DNA of 64,000 nt from Madurella fahalii (taxonomy: Eukaryota > Ascomycota > Sordariomycetes > Sordariales). Every line of letters begins with the position of its first letter. Position 1 is the stretch's first letter. Positions 14,001-25,719 of the stretch are shown piece by piece. The stretch covers positions 3,224,001 to 3,288,000 of the forward strand of contig CM056874.1 of the NCBI GenBank assembly GCA_029876055.1. Direction: 5' to 3'. The notes beneath the pieces were generated by a model, which was not told the origin of the DNA, searched no databases, and saw only the letters and a program-made list of their open reading frames with translations. Both the position numbers and the translations under genes were made by a program.

Positions 14001-17000
14001 GGTCCCAGATGTGGCAGTTGATGGCAGGCCCATCACACCAATCTCCCCACACCCTAGTCCTCAGGACGTCATCTGGAGGTTCCTGCGACCAGAGGTGATC
14101 GTCCCACCGCGAGGTAGCAGCCAAGGCTCGATGCTTACCACTACGTCGGCGATCATCGTCCCGGACGGAGCAGGACATGCCCGTCTTGTGAGCTGTCACA
14201 CCAACAATGGCGAGCCAACACACTCCGGCGATCACCTCCCCTTGGGCATAGGTTGGTAGGAGTCCCGGATGCCGTTCTCCATGCCGCTGCCAAATCGGAT
14301 GACCGACAGGCAGAGCGCAATGCATCTGCAACATCCAACTGAGGGGAGTCGTTTGCAAATAGTGAGCTAGCCGGACGGGAGCACCGCCCAATGTCGCAGT
14401 ATTTCTTCTTTCGCCTTCTTTTTTTCACGGAACGCGGGCTCGCACACTCGCTGCAGCTCCACAGGCTGGCATATGTATAGATAAGTGTCCCAGCTCGCTA
14501 GCCATCAGAGGAGCAACAGGGGAAGTTGATGCGGCGCTACCCTACCGGGACAGAAGACACTTCCGGCCGGCGCCGGCATTTGCCTGCGTAACTGGGATTT
14601 GCCAGGAAAGCAGCCTGGCCCCCCATTCTTCCAAAGTCGAAGACGAGCCCCTGGGTCCCCTGGCCGTCCACGATGGAGCGCGAGACCCCGCCAATAAATC
14701 GCGTGAGAAAAAATGACTCCTAGGAAGGATTCAATTTGAGTGGAATGTATGCCAACTCGGCCCTCAATTGCAGGGCCCCCCAGCACTCGCGATGTGGCGG
14801 AAACCCCAACATGATCGGAGGAGATGGTGCTTGTTGAAGTCGTCCGGCCTGAAACGGTAATAAGCCTCATTGCTGGCTTTTGGCTTCTGGCTCGACGCTT
14901 ATTGGTCTAAACCGGGCGCCGTTTCTCGACCGTTGTAGCAAATGTCTCACTTTATTTTGGCCTTCCCCATCCCCGCGGGCCACAACAGGCGACCTTAGGT
15001 CCGGACCACAACAAACCCCTGACAATGCAAATGTCCAGTTCCTCATCTTAATCCACTTGAACCCTCAACTTGGATTCGAAAAGGCGTGGAATGGGCGTTG
15101 TACTGACAAACCAAAACACGCTCCCTTACCGCTTTTTCTCTTGACAATTGAGAACTTGGCGTCCAAGCTGTCGACCAGCCCAGGGGCTTGTGGATAATTG
15201 TGGCTGGTCTGCTAACCCATACTGTGCATAGCGCTAACGAAAGGGAAAACACGCATCGTCCGATCCTCTGCAAGTCCCGCCTAACACGCTCCTCCCCGCG
15301 CCGATGGGTATGAGCAGGACCGGGCTGGCGTTCCGCGACCGCTCTTTGATCTTCTCGAGACAAGAATTCGCCTTGCTGTGGTGGTCCTGTAGATGTGCCT
15401 TGCGGAACACAAATATTGGATATTGAACCTAAGAACTCCGGCTCGGTGCGTGTCACCACAGAAATACCACCAATGATGCAGGTACTATACCCGTACGTAC
15501 ATGCGCGATGCCTCCATACTCTAGGGCTGACTGACTGCCTGCAGCGGACGGAGCGGGTCGGCCAGAAGGCAAGGCGAAGGCAAGAAAGAGCGCCTAGTGT
15601 AAATTCGACCTGATACTGACTTCCATTGACAAAACCCCGTTCCCGTGTGCTTGTGGCTTGCTGAAAGCCACCTCACTACTGCCGTACTGCAGATCCAACC
15701 TGCAGCTTCACCTGTCAAAACCCTGTTTTCCTTTTTGTCCGCCGTTCTGCGGTTGGCGGTCACAAGCGTTACTTGGGGCCCCCCACTTCACTCTGTGCTT
15801 CTCTTTGAGAAACCATCCCGGATACACGGGGGGCAGATCACCACCTCGCGTGGGAAGCATCCTTTCCAACTGTCAACCTGTCAGCGCCCGTGGGGATAAA
15901 GTGTGTACGTACACTGTGTAGATCTCGTGGCCATCACCGTCGATGATGACATAGAGCATCACCCAAGACACAGAGCCAGCCCAGCCAGCCACGGAGAGCG
16001 GGGGTGTGGGTGGTGTCGGCAGCAGATCGTCCGTCCCATCGGACAGTTACTGGGGATGGCAAGGACCATGGCAGGGCAAGGGGCTGAACCTCCCTGGGCG
16101 GCTGGCGAGACACTTGGTCATGTCTTGGCCCACACTTCCCCGGTCTTGGCTCTGCTTACTCGCTAACTTGCTTCCGTGTTCCCCATACACACGACTGAAG
16201 TATTAGCATTGAACTCATTTGCAGGACGTGTGGCGTGTCGTACACCCATTCACGAACAGCACGGCTTCAGGGAGCTGTTGGATGTTTTATGCTGTTGGCA
16301 GATATTTTCCACTGCCGTGAAGATAAGTCTATAGACGCCTGGGATTGACTGTTGTCTGCATCGCCTGGGAATGAACAATCAGAGATACAGACCCAATTCC
16401 TTGGGCATGTCGCTGGGTTACTGCATTTCTAAACTGAAAGACTGTTACCACTGTACACGCCTGTGTGTGAAGTACCGAGAGCGCTGTAGTTGGCGCGTAC
16501 CGCAGTTTTTCCAGATTTGTCAATGAATAGCGAGTTTGTTTCATCCTAACCCCGATTCTACACCGATAGCGCATGTTTCGGCAGTTGTGCAAAATTCCAC
16601 CAAATCTCCCCATCCCACCACCTCCTAAAAGCATCCCCATGGATTTCAGCGTGAACACGCAAATCCAACCATCAGGTACAGAGGGAAGTCGACCACACCG
16701 TTACAGCAAAGTGGTAATGAATACCCTTGAAACGCAACCCCGCATTCAGCACCCGCCCAGTGGACATCTAGCCCAAGCCTCGACGTTTACAGAGCTGTCA
16801 GAAGAAGCCCAGACCCCTCCATGGCCTCGTATTGGAACCGAGGATATGCGCCGAACTTCACTTACGCTATCCCGGGGTAGTTTCACCGTAAAGGCCATCT
16901 GGACAGGAGCGTATAGGCAGGTCGTTGCTGACAGTGTACGGTACTGGGTAAATACCCAACTCCAACCTCCTATTATCAATCCCATCTCCTTACCCCTGGG

Positions 17001-17632
17001 CCCGCAGATAAGCAACAACACCACTAGCCACATACATTGGCTCTGTATTAAACCATGCGCAGAAGACAACATGACAATAATCCAGCAATACACCAACGAC
17101 TAGACAGTGAAGTAAAGTAGTAGTAGTGGTAGTAATAGTAGTATCTTGGGAAAGCTCTAGACTATCCCCCATCCCAACGCCAAAACAACCAACCAACCGA
17201 TTTGCTGATTCCGTTGCCGTTGTTGCTGTGAAAAATCCACAAGAGAGAGACAGAGAGAAAGAGTTTTTGAGGGAGTGGCGTACTCATGGGCTGTCAAATC
17301 CACTACACCCCCAAATCCTAACAAGCCCAAGGCATAATAAAAAAATAGTCAAGGATGTCCCATCCAGACCGAACAAATCCATCCATGAAAACGCCCTTTT
17401 TCCCCCATGAAAATAAGTTGTTCCCCGCCCCCCCGTTTCGCGCCACGCCCTGTGCCTTCTTCCTTTCCGTAAGAGTGTCTTAACAAAAGAAAATAAGTAG
17501 TAGTTAAGCTCAACATCCTCCTCCCGCCGTCGACAAAAATATAAAGAATAAGGAGAGGACGGAGATATATAACAATGATCATGTCATTGCCAGGCGCCAC
17601 CTCCTCGCCCTGGCAACACTCCTGACCCGACT

Positions 17633-17647
17633 CCCCCCCCCCCCCCC
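17633..17647. repeat. 15-nt poly-C tract
   Basis: A mononucleotide run of 15 C downstream of the NIMA stop codon, probably in its 3' untranslated region, where the transcript would carry poly-G. Confidence 0.8.
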
Positions 17648-17889
17648 AAGTCGAGTCTTAACCGACCCGCAAACAAACCAACAAACAAAAGAACCGACAG
17701 AAAAGGAGAATAAGCCAACAATGGTAACGAACGGCCCCAACACCAACACCGAATTGGGTATCATCTCTCAATCCCCACAGAAATCCAGAGCTCGATCCAG
17801 AAATCTGTAGTTCTTCCCCCAACCCCCCTTCCTTCCCCTCTTTCTTCCCTCACGATGCTCGGTTGCCTTTAGAAAAATAAAAATAAAAA

Positions 17890-20391
17890 TCAAGCCCTAA
17901 CAATCGGCTTCCGCCTGACCAAGAAAGGGCTCGGCATCTCGTCCCGCTCCGGATCCCACGTGGCCGCCGGCTCCGACGCCAACGCCGGCGGTCCGCGATT
18001 CGCCGCCGCCGCGTGCTCCCTAAACGCGCGCACGGGGCTGGTGACGGTCGCGTTGATGACCAGATTATGACTGCCGCTGCCGCTGCCGCTGCCGCTGCTG
18101 CTGGTCTCGCTGGCAAACACGGCGCTCAACGGCCTGCCGCCCGCCCTCGCCTGCTGCAGCTCCACCAGCGTCCGGCCGCGGATGTTGTTCTTGCCCGGCG
18201 CGGACACCTTGTTAAGGATCGGCGGTTGCTGGGCGGCTGCGACACCGTGCAGCGGCTGTTGCTGTTGCTGTTGCTGTGGTTCTTGTTGCTCGCTGCCGTT
18301 AAGCTTCTTCGTCATGGACGGTTTCCGGCTCAGCGGGGAGGATGGGTCGCTGCTGCTGCTACTGCTGTTGGTCTTGAGGTTGGCGGTCGAGGGGATCTTG
18401 CTGAGCCGGCGGCTGGGGCTGCTATTGCTGCTATTGCTATTGCTGTTGCTGTTGTTATTGCTCCGGTCTTGGAGCGCGCCGCTGCTCCCGATGGCACGGA
18501 GGGTATGTAGATCCGGGTTGGAGGTGGCCGCCGGAATCGTCTTGCCCTGTAACGCCATGGATTGCTTAGATTGCAGGCGGTGGTGGATGGGCATTGATTT
18601 TTGGGCGTGGAGTTGCGGCCTTCCCTTGGATGTGAAGGGGTTCTTGCTCGACTTGATCATCCGTGTTGGGGACGGGATGTTGATCTCGTCGTCGGACTCG
18701 TCATCGGAGCCGACTGGGCTGTGGGCGGTTTCCCACTGATCTGCGGCGGCCTGCTTGTTAGCGGCAAAGATGTTGCTTGGGTTCAAGACTGGAGCTTTGG
18801 TCGCAGCGTTGCGGCGAGGAGATAGTGACAGCGACGCAATGGTGATTGGTGACGGCGAGGCCATCTCGATGTCCATGGGTGTACCAGCGGGGGCCATGGC
18901 GAACATTGTCTGTGCCCGGGCGAAGGGAGTGCGGGTGCTCTTCTTGAGTGCATGCATCGACGTGTCAGGAGACTCCACAGAGAACTCGGAAAGATCTGTC
19001 GTCGAGGTAAACTCGCCATCGGCGCTTCCGCAACCGACCGAGGAGTGCGGGTAGTCGGACTTGGACAGCGACGAGGATAGTTCGTGCCGCTCTTCGTCCC
19101 GAATCGCCATCGCCTTTCTGTGGAGTTGCAGTTCTATTTCCACTCGGTTCTGTACCTCCTGCTCGAACTTCCTCTGGAGCTGCTCAATCTCCAGGCCAAC
19201 CAACCGGTCGATCTCGAGCCGTGCCTTGACCTCCCATTCCCTCCGGAGAGACGCATCAATTTCCTGCCGCATAGATGCCTTGTCGTGGTCGAGTGATGCC
19301 AGCTTCTGGTCGAGCTCTCGGATCCGCCTGTTCAGGGCTTCCTCTTTGACATTCAGCGTCTTGTTGAACTCGACAACCTCCTTCTCCTTCCGCATCAGTC
19401 GTACCACGGGCAGATTGAGAAGCGTCGCGGTATCCGGCCTCCTGTCGGGATTGACCCGCAGGCAGTCTTTGATGATGGCGAAAAGCTCCGATGAATAGAC
19501 CGCCGGCAGCGGCGCAATCTTGCCCTCCTTGATCTTCTGAACCAGCTGAAAGTGAGTCTTGGCATTGAAAGGTGGCTCGCGTGTGCAAAGCTCGTAGATG
19601 ATGCAGCCCAATGACCAGATGTCGGACTTGAGAGTGTACTTCTCTGCCGCACAGATTTCGGGCGACATGTAGAAAGGAGTGCCGACGTATGTCGATGCGA
19701 AGTCGTGCGACTGCATGACTTTGGAGAGGCCGAAATCGCCCAGCTTGACCGAGTTGTCCTCGCCGAGGAACACTGCAACGGTCAGTCTAGGTTACGCAAA
19801 CGGATTGTAGACCATATGCGAGCTACCCACCATTTTCAGGCTTAAGGTCGCGATGCAAAATCGTCATTCCGCCAGTCGGGGCCTTCGGCCGCGCCGCCGC
19901 TCCTAATCCGAGCACTGTCTTGCCCACCTCGGGAGGATCGACACCGTAGTGGCAGCGATAGAGAGCAGTGACAAGCTGGGAGAAGATACTCCAGACGAAA
20001 GACTCCTCGGCATATTGGTTCTTCTGAGCCAAGTCCCGGATGACCCTGCCGAGGTCTCCGTTGCCACAGTATTCCATGTACAAGTGCAGGTCTTGGGTCG
20101 CTTTTAGATGCTCTCGGTGGTAGTAGCCGACAATGTTGGGGTGCCGCAGCGTCGACAGGATCTGGAACTCGGCATGCAGCTGCTCGCGCTCCTTCTGGGA
20201 CATCTTGAGGTAGCTGATCTCCTTCCGGCAGAGGACCATGCCGTCTGCCTTCCGGCGCACCTTTCGGATGACGCCGAAGGAGCCATGGCCTGGAGAGACG
20301 GGCGATGTCAGCGACAGCCAAACGTGATTGCACATAGTCCAAGAAGCGTACCAATCTTTTCGAGCACCTCGTACTTGTCGCTTTCGGCCAT
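17890..20391 (-). CDS. nimA: NIMA-family G2/M serine/threonine protein kinase
   Basis: Predicted 793-aa mitotic kinase of the NIMA/Nek family, needed for entry into mitosis in fungi (Neurospora nim-1, Aspergillus nimA). Exons are complement(20352..20391, 19831..20289, 17890..19772); introns are 62 and 58 nt. The kinase domain spans about residues 7-295: glycine loop IGHGSFG at 13-19, HRDLKPEN at 159-166, DFG at 179-181 and the activation segment GTPFYMSPE. The fungal-specific insert between RCHYGVDPPEVG and ILHRD is present. After the domain come a long charged coiled-coil segment (about 295-430), then a low-complexity tail with Ser/Asn/Gln runs, SP/TP sites and a GSGSGSG stretch, as in other NIMA kinases where the tail controls dimerisation and degradation. 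The first exon encodes only MAESDKYEVLEKI. It is divergent from the ankyrin/BTB gene. Confidence 0.95.
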
Positions 20392-21061
20392 GTTGTATGT
20401 GAATAGGGATTCCGGACAGCCACTGCGAAGTGTCAATTAGGGATCCTGTGCTCCATAAGCAAGAAAGCAGAAAAAGCGGTCAAGTATTATTCCTGTTATT
20501 GTTAGTATCTCTCCCGTGGCCAGACGGAGAATTTGATGCTGTTCGGATGCAACTGGTGAAAGAGCAGGTGTCGGTTGCAGATCTGCTGTGCACAGCTCCG
20601 TCGACAGAAGCAAAGTCAACAGACCCGTCGCTGCCTGGGCAACGGGTGCTCAATTTGGATTGGCGAGGTTGGGGCCCACAAAAAAAAGAACGGGGGATCG
20701 TTCCCGTTCCGCCTTCAGCTGGGAGACGGCGCCGAGAGTAGGTTCCGGGGCGGCAGAATATCTTACTCAGCAATTCTAGAATTTGTGTTGTTCCCGTCCC
20801 GTCACCCACCGATTGTGGGGAAGCGACATCACCATCGCCAGCTGCCAGATGTCAACTGCCGTTGGGCAATTGGCTCGTGCTTCCATTGTCTCTCCGATCT
20901 CTCCGCAACGCCACTGATTAGAATTGCCCCTTTCGTCTTTTATTAGATGGACCTGGTTCAACTGAGTGATGGTCTTTACGGATTGCGTATCGATATAAAT
21001 CTGTTGTCCATTTTTATTTGAATCTTAGGTCATTAAATAGAGAAACGGGATAAACAAAACA
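20392..21061. promoter_or_regulatory. Shared upstream region of nimA and ankyrin/BTB gene
   Basis: A 670-bp head-to-head intergenic region that must contain both promoters and 5' leaders. I see no clear TATA box; short chance ORFs only. The bidirectional role is inferred from gene orientation. Confidence 0.5.
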
Positions 21062-23171
21062 ATGGTACTCCGCAAATTCGAACTCGAAGCCAAGCTCAAA
21101 GACGACAACCAGCTCATTCGCAGTGGCGTTCTGCGGAACGACCATCCCCTCGAGTTGTCCCAGGAGTTCCACGACTTCTTGCTGGCCTGTCGCCGCGGCG
21201 ATCTGAAGCGATGCCAGGAATTAATCTCGGCTGGTGTGAACATCAACGCCAAGGATCAATACGACTATACCCCGCTCATTGTTGTGAGTCTCCAGAAACC
21301 AGAGTTGAGCTTGAAGGCGGTTTGTTGACTCAAGCAGGCGAGCTTGTGTGGTCACTATGAGTTGGTAGAATTGCTCTTAGAATCAGGTATGCCCAGGGTT
21401 GCACAAGTGGCTTGAGCAGGGGTGCTAACGACCACTCAGGGGCTCTGGCCGACCCCGACTCTTTTGAGCGGGAACGAGCCGTCTACAATGCGCTCAACAA
21501 CAAGATCAGGAATCTGCTCTTGTCTTACGATTATACCAAGACAGCAGACCCTTTGCAGCCGTGGTCCTCCCATATTACGTCACTGCTGGTCCGCGAAACC
21601 CCCGTGACGTCCGACATTACGCTCTCGGCCGCGACAGAAGAGTTTCGCCTGCACAAGTTCCTCCTCTCAGCCAGGTCACCATACTTCATGCGCAAGTTTG
21701 CCGATGCGCCCGAGACTGTATTGTACAAGTTGTCTCACGCAATCCCTGTCGAGGCTTTCCGCGTCGTCCTACGCTATCTCTACCTAGGCGACCTCCCCCG
21801 CGACTTTGTTGGTCCTCGAAGTTCAGTGACCGAAGAGGAAGTGTTCAAGGGCATCGACAAGCTATGCAAGCAGCTCGAGATTGAGAAGCTCTGGGAGGCC
21901 GTGCTGTCCATTAACGACCGCCGGTTAGCAAGGCAGCGCCAGCAAGACGAAGTTCAGCGCGCCCAAGCACAAGTGGAAGCTTTCTTCCACAACACGGTTC
22001 TCAAGCACAAGATTGTTATCGACACAAGTAAAGCAGGCGACGTGAAGTGGCCGCACCACAACGCCATCTTTGCCAATTGCATATTGCGAGCAGACGAGCC
22101 ATCTGAAGACGACGACGACGACTCCGTCGACAGCGCCCCAGAAACCGTTCGCAACGGAACCAGCATCCCAGTCGGCCCAGCAGAAATAATTTCTTCGTCA
22201 AATGGGAATAACAACAATGCCGCCACCAGCCCGCCAAGCCGGCGTCCGCGTCGCTCTGTCCTCTTCCCGGTGCACAAACCCTTCCTGATCCGCAGCCCCT
22301 ACTTCGAAACCATGTTCTCCTCCGACTTCCTCGAGGCCCACGACGCCGAGCACCTGCACATCATCAAGGTCGACTGCACCCCGCAGGTCCTCGAAATCAT
22401 CCTCCGCTTCCTCTACACGGAGAAGGCCGACTGCCCGCTCGAGCACGCCCTCGACCTCCTCTACGCCTCCGACATGCTCCTCCTCGAGAAGCTCAAGACC
22501 AAAGCCGCCGTCACCATCTCGACGCTTGGCAGCGGCACTTCCAACGTCCTGGTAGACCGCACTCACAACAGCTTCAAAGACCCCGCCAACCCCAACCAAG
22601 CGGCGCCGCCGAGAGAAGAAGGGGGGAGGCGGTGGCCGTAGAGATGGAGCCCATCAACGTCTACGACGTGATCCACGCGGCCTGGGATCTCAAGATACAG
22701 CGCCTCGAGGAGTTTGCCGCGCGCTACCTGGCCAGCAGGCTGGAGGATTACATTGACGACGACGAGTTCGCCGAGCTGATCCGGGAGAGCGCGGCGCGGC
22801 TGAAGGAGAGACAGGAGACAGACACGATCGAGTTGCTCGACGATATACGATACTACCTATCTGAGCGCTTCCGGCTGCGGTTCGAGGGGGAGGGGTTGGA
22901 GGAGATGCTAGACGAGGGAGTGGGTGGGGAGTTTAATGGGGATGGCTTCGTTGTTGGTGGGGAGGAAACAAATAACGAGGACAAGGGGGTCGTGCAGGGT
23001 GATGAAGAGAAGGATGTAAAAGAAGGCGGTGGTGAACAGGGAGGTGTGCGTGGTGTGAGGACACTAACTGGAGAGCTCGTCGAGGATGAGTTTGCGTCGG
23101 ATGCGGTCAACTACCAGATCTTGCTGGGCAAGATTGACAAGATGCTAGAGCGTCTAAACCTTGAAGCATGA
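21062..23171 (+). CDS. Ankyrin-repeat and BTB/POZ domain protein (Btb3/ABTB1-like)
   Basis: Likely adaptor for a Cullin-3-type ubiquitin ligase, by analogy with fission yeast Btb3 and animal ABTB1. Exon 1 is 21062..21283, exon 2 is 21338..21386 and exon 3 starts at 21440 (acceptor CACTCAG, branch GCTAAC). The N-terminus has ankyrin-type motifs (FLLACRRGDLKRCQELISAGVNIN and, across intron 1, ASLCGHYELVELLLESGA). Two BTB domains follow: about SDITLSAATEEFRLHKFLLSAR-start at 21610 and PVHKPFLIRSPYFETMFSSDF-start near 22268, separated by an acidic linker. The C-terminal part (22629-23171) continues with INVYDVIHAAWDLK and RLRFEGEG and ends with IDKMLERLNLEA, but in a different frame. Either an intron 22552..22628 (weak GTAGAC donor, purine-rich acceptor; total 641 aa) or a one-base loss in the G6 run at 22621-22626 explains this. 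I cannot decide between them. Confidence 0.85.
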
Positions 23172-23451
23172 GAGGACGGATGGTGAGAACTTGCATAGTA
23201 GACGAGATTGGACGCTTCTCGCGTCTAGCATTGGATATAGTTACGTACATGATGACCTAGAAATATGACTGCTGATGAACGACATGATGTGCCCTAAGCT
23301 ATACGACAACTTAGTGACAAGATAATACCCAATTAAACCCCTCGCAGAGCCTGACATCCATATTCCCTAAAAAGTCGATTGCATGCATAGTTACAAATGA
23401 TGATAGCTACCGTCCCACACGCCAACTTCCGTGCTAACTCTCCAAAATACC
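23172..23451. other. Convergent 3' intergenic spacer
   Basis: 280 bp between the stop of the ankyrin/BTB gene and the stop of the lactone oxidase gene. AT-rich; contains the two 3' ends. Confidence 0.5.
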
Positions 23452-25074
23452 CTAGTTCTGCCTCCCAAACACAGTAAACCCACCACCTCTCGCCCGCTCA
23501 TGCACGAACCCAGCTTCCTCAAGCGGGAGCCGCTTCGCCTCAGTCTCGGATTCGCCAAGGATATACCTCCTATGCCACGGGCCAACAAACATGCCCTCCG
23601 GGTCCGCTTCCTCCCTCACCTTGCAAAACTGCGCCCAATCATTCCCATACCACTTGGCAAACTCGTTCGGCGTGACGGTAAACGTCTTTGCCCAGTGGGG
23701 CTTGCCGCCCAGGTCCCTCATGAGCCACTCAAAAGCCTTGTAGTACCGCTCGGTCGCCTCGTAGGTTGGATCCTTGTAATATGGCCTGTACATGGTAGCA
23801 TTGAGGTACAGCGCTGGGCCATTGTCAGGCGTGATGTCCAGGTACGGGCGGTTCCCTTCCGCCGCGCTTGATTTGACCGTCGTGTCGCTGACGCGCACCT
23901 CGAGGGGACTGTGAACCCACAGCCCCTCGGCGCTGAACGGGATGCGATGGTCGACATACCCCGGGTCGCCGGGCTGCAGCCGGTTCAACCAGGCTCCGAG
24001 ACGTCGCAACGCCTCCGGCCCTTTGTGAAGCGGAATCGCCCACTCGTTGACATGCTGGCTGTAGAGGCAGTTCATCAGGAACGCCTTATGGCTCGGCTGG
24101 ACGCCGCTGACGCGGGTACTCTCCCCGTTCCCGAAGCCATACTGCAGTCCAAAAACAAACCACTCAATCCAAGGCGTAATCCTGGGAAACCACCTCGCCA
24201 CGGCAAGTAGGTTGTGGTAAAGCAAATACCCCAGCCGGCTATCCTGGAAGCTCGTCGGCGGCTCGTAATGCTCCACCTCCTTACCCGCCACATCTGCCTT
24301 CCACACCACCGCCCTACGCATATATGGAAACCACCACACCCTCACAAACTCGGCCTGCCTCCACAGCTCCCCCTCCCACGTAGCAAACAGCCTCGCGTCG
24401 CTATCGATCGTCTGGCTCCACGCCAACGAGAAGGCCGGCACCGCCCGAAACGTCACCTCGCTAATCACGCCGACCGCGCCCAGCGACAGCAGCGCCGCCC
24501 GGAACAACTCGGGCCTCTCGCGCGGCGAGCAGTCCCTCGTGCGGCCGTCGGCCATGGTCACCTTGAGCGCCAGGACGCTCTCGCTCACCAGGCCGTGCCG
24601 GAGGCTGCTGCCGTGGGTGCCGGTGCTGATGGCGCCGGCGATGCTCTGCTCGTTGATGCTGCCCAGGCTGGGCATGGCCAGGCCGAGCCCGTCGAGCGCC
24701 TCGCTCAGCTGGTGGAGGCGGATGCCCGCCTGCAGGACGCACACGCCCGTGGCGCGGTCGGCCGCCAGCACGCGGTCGAAGCGGTCCAGGTTGAGCATCC
24801 ATGACGACGTGCACGTCAGGTCCGAGGGGGAGTGGCCCGAGCCCACCGTCACGAGGCGCCGGCGGCAGAGGCGCGCCAGCGAGACGGCCTTCTCGATCTC
24901 GGCGAGCGACTCCGGCTGGATGAGGAGCTCCGGGAGGCACGAGAACGTGCGCGCCCAGGTGCGGTGGGTGTAGGCGGTGCGGGCGCGGAAGGGCGTGGGG
25001 TCCGGGGAGGTGAGGATGATGTTGCGGATTTCCGGGGGGAGGGTGGATAATTCTGAGGGTGGTTGGGTTGCCAT
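23452..25074 (-). CDS. alo1: D-arabinono-1,4-lactone oxidase
   Basis: FAD-dependent oxidase of 540 aa, single exon. It converts D-arabinono-1,4-lactone to D-erythroascorbate with release of H2O2, the last step of the fungal ascorbate analogue pathway, in the outer mitochondrial membrane in yeast. The N-terminal FAD-binding (PCMH) domain has VGSGHSPSD with the His near residue 81 expected to bind FAD covalently, followed by GSINEQSIAGAISTGTHGSS. The C-terminal ALO domain carries the family end KPHWAKTF...DPEGMFVGPWHRRY. Length agrees with yeast Alo1 (526 aa). The start is the ATG at 25072-25074 (MATQPPSEL). GC-rich, strong codon bias, no sign of damage. It is convergent with the ankyrin/BTB gene. 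Confidence 0.95.
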   Translation of the reverse strand: MATQPPSELSTLPPEIRNIILTSPDPTPFRARTAYTHRTWARTFSCLPELLIQPESLAEIEKAVSLARLCRRRLVTVGSGHSPSDLTCTSSWMLNLDRFDRVLAADRATGVCVLQAGIRLHQLSEALDGLGLAMPSLGSINEQSIAGAISTGTHGSSLRHGLVSESVLALKVTMADGRTRDCSPRERPELFRAALLSLGAVGVISEVTFRAVPAFSLAWSQTIDSDARLFATWEGELWRQAEFVRVWWFPYMRRAVVWKADVAGKEVEHYEPPTSFQDSRLGYLLYHNLLAVARWFPRITPWIEWFVFGLQYGFGNGESTRVSGVQPSHKAFLMNCLYSQHVNEWAIPLHKGPEALRRLGAWLNRLQPGDPGYVDHRIPFSAEGLWVHSPLEVRVSDTTVKSSAAEGNRPYLDITPDNGPALYLNATMYRPYYKDPTYEATERYYKAFEWLMRDLGGKPHWAKTFTVTPNEFAKWYGNDWAQFCKVREEADPEGMFVGPWHRRYILGESETEAKRLPLEEAGFVHERARGGGFTVFGRQN

Positions 25075-25719
25075 GTTTACGATCTTATTGGGGTGGTAGA
25101 GGGTGAGGTGTGAGGTGAAGTCGAGAGAGAACGGAACGTCAGGAGCTGATAACCTTTTGAGCGAGCGGAGTTCAACCGGCGATGAGAATTAATGTAAAGC
25201 TGGGCAAGATCTGGCCAAGTGACAGACATGCCGCAATTCCTTGTGGTTCTTCGCTCAGCTGGGCATGAGTGGAAATGAAGATGTTGTGAAGACGCGATGT
25301 GGTTCATAAATCCTCTCATTGCCCCGGTCCACGGTTCGGAGACCCTCCCAGCCGTGAGTGGGAAAGTTGATGGCGGGACAAACCGATAACGGCGGGCCCG
25401 GTTCGGAAACAGTAGTTTGCGCACTTTGATTGGTTTGATCTCTCTGCGGGTGACCCCGCTCCTGTCGATCGCTGCGTCTGCAGGGACTTGGACCGATCGA
25501 TCGATCCACCAGGACGATGCACTTACTTATTAACCCTATCCAAGGTTGAAAGAACCAAAGGCCTCGATTCTTTTAATGTTCTACACCAGCTTCATGCACG
25601 GAATCGGACAACAACCTCACTATAATTAGATGTTCGAACTGCTGTTGAGGAACGTTTATCCGGACCATCTTTAAGTGGCAAGGCTTGCTCTTAATTAATT
25701 TACACTAAGCTCGCTCCAA
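25075..25719. other. Upstream region of alo1
   Basis: 645 bp containing the alo1 promoter. A GATCGATCGATC stretch occurs near 25493-25505. No gene seen. Confidence 0.4.

Larger units (their letters stand above)
7066..17889. other. 10.8 kb gene-free upstream region of flbC
   Basis: This is the upstream intergenic region of flbC and the downstream region of the NIMA gene. No ORF shows a domain, coherent codon pattern or splice structure that I can support; the longest (13693-14391 and 16573-17103) overlap equally long antisense ORFs and look random. A dinucleotide tract sits at 8064-8094, ATG-poor pyrimidine stretches occur in 17400-17850, and a 15-C run lies at 17633-17647. I saw no convincing tRNA cloverleaf or transposon ends. 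It may hold regulatory elements, a long 5' leader or non-coding RNA for flbC, but the sequence alone does not prove this. Confidence 0.5.

Noticed and set aside
13693..14391. 232-codon minus ORF in the flbC upstream region
   Set aside because: Composition looks random, no domain; an equally long plus-strand ORF overlaps it.
16573..17103. 176-codon plus ORF and a 116-codon antisense ORF with hydrophobic stretches
   Set aside because: No start context, no splice partner and no family resemblance; the antisense hydrophobic run is explained by the CT-rich composition.
18013..18739. Plus-strand Leu/Cys/Ala-rich ORFs opposite the NIMA tail
   Set aside because: They are antisense translations of Gln/Ser/Gly repeat codons.
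24214..24804. 196-codon plus ORF inside alo1
   Set aside because: Antisense shadow produced by the GC-rich codon bias of alo1.
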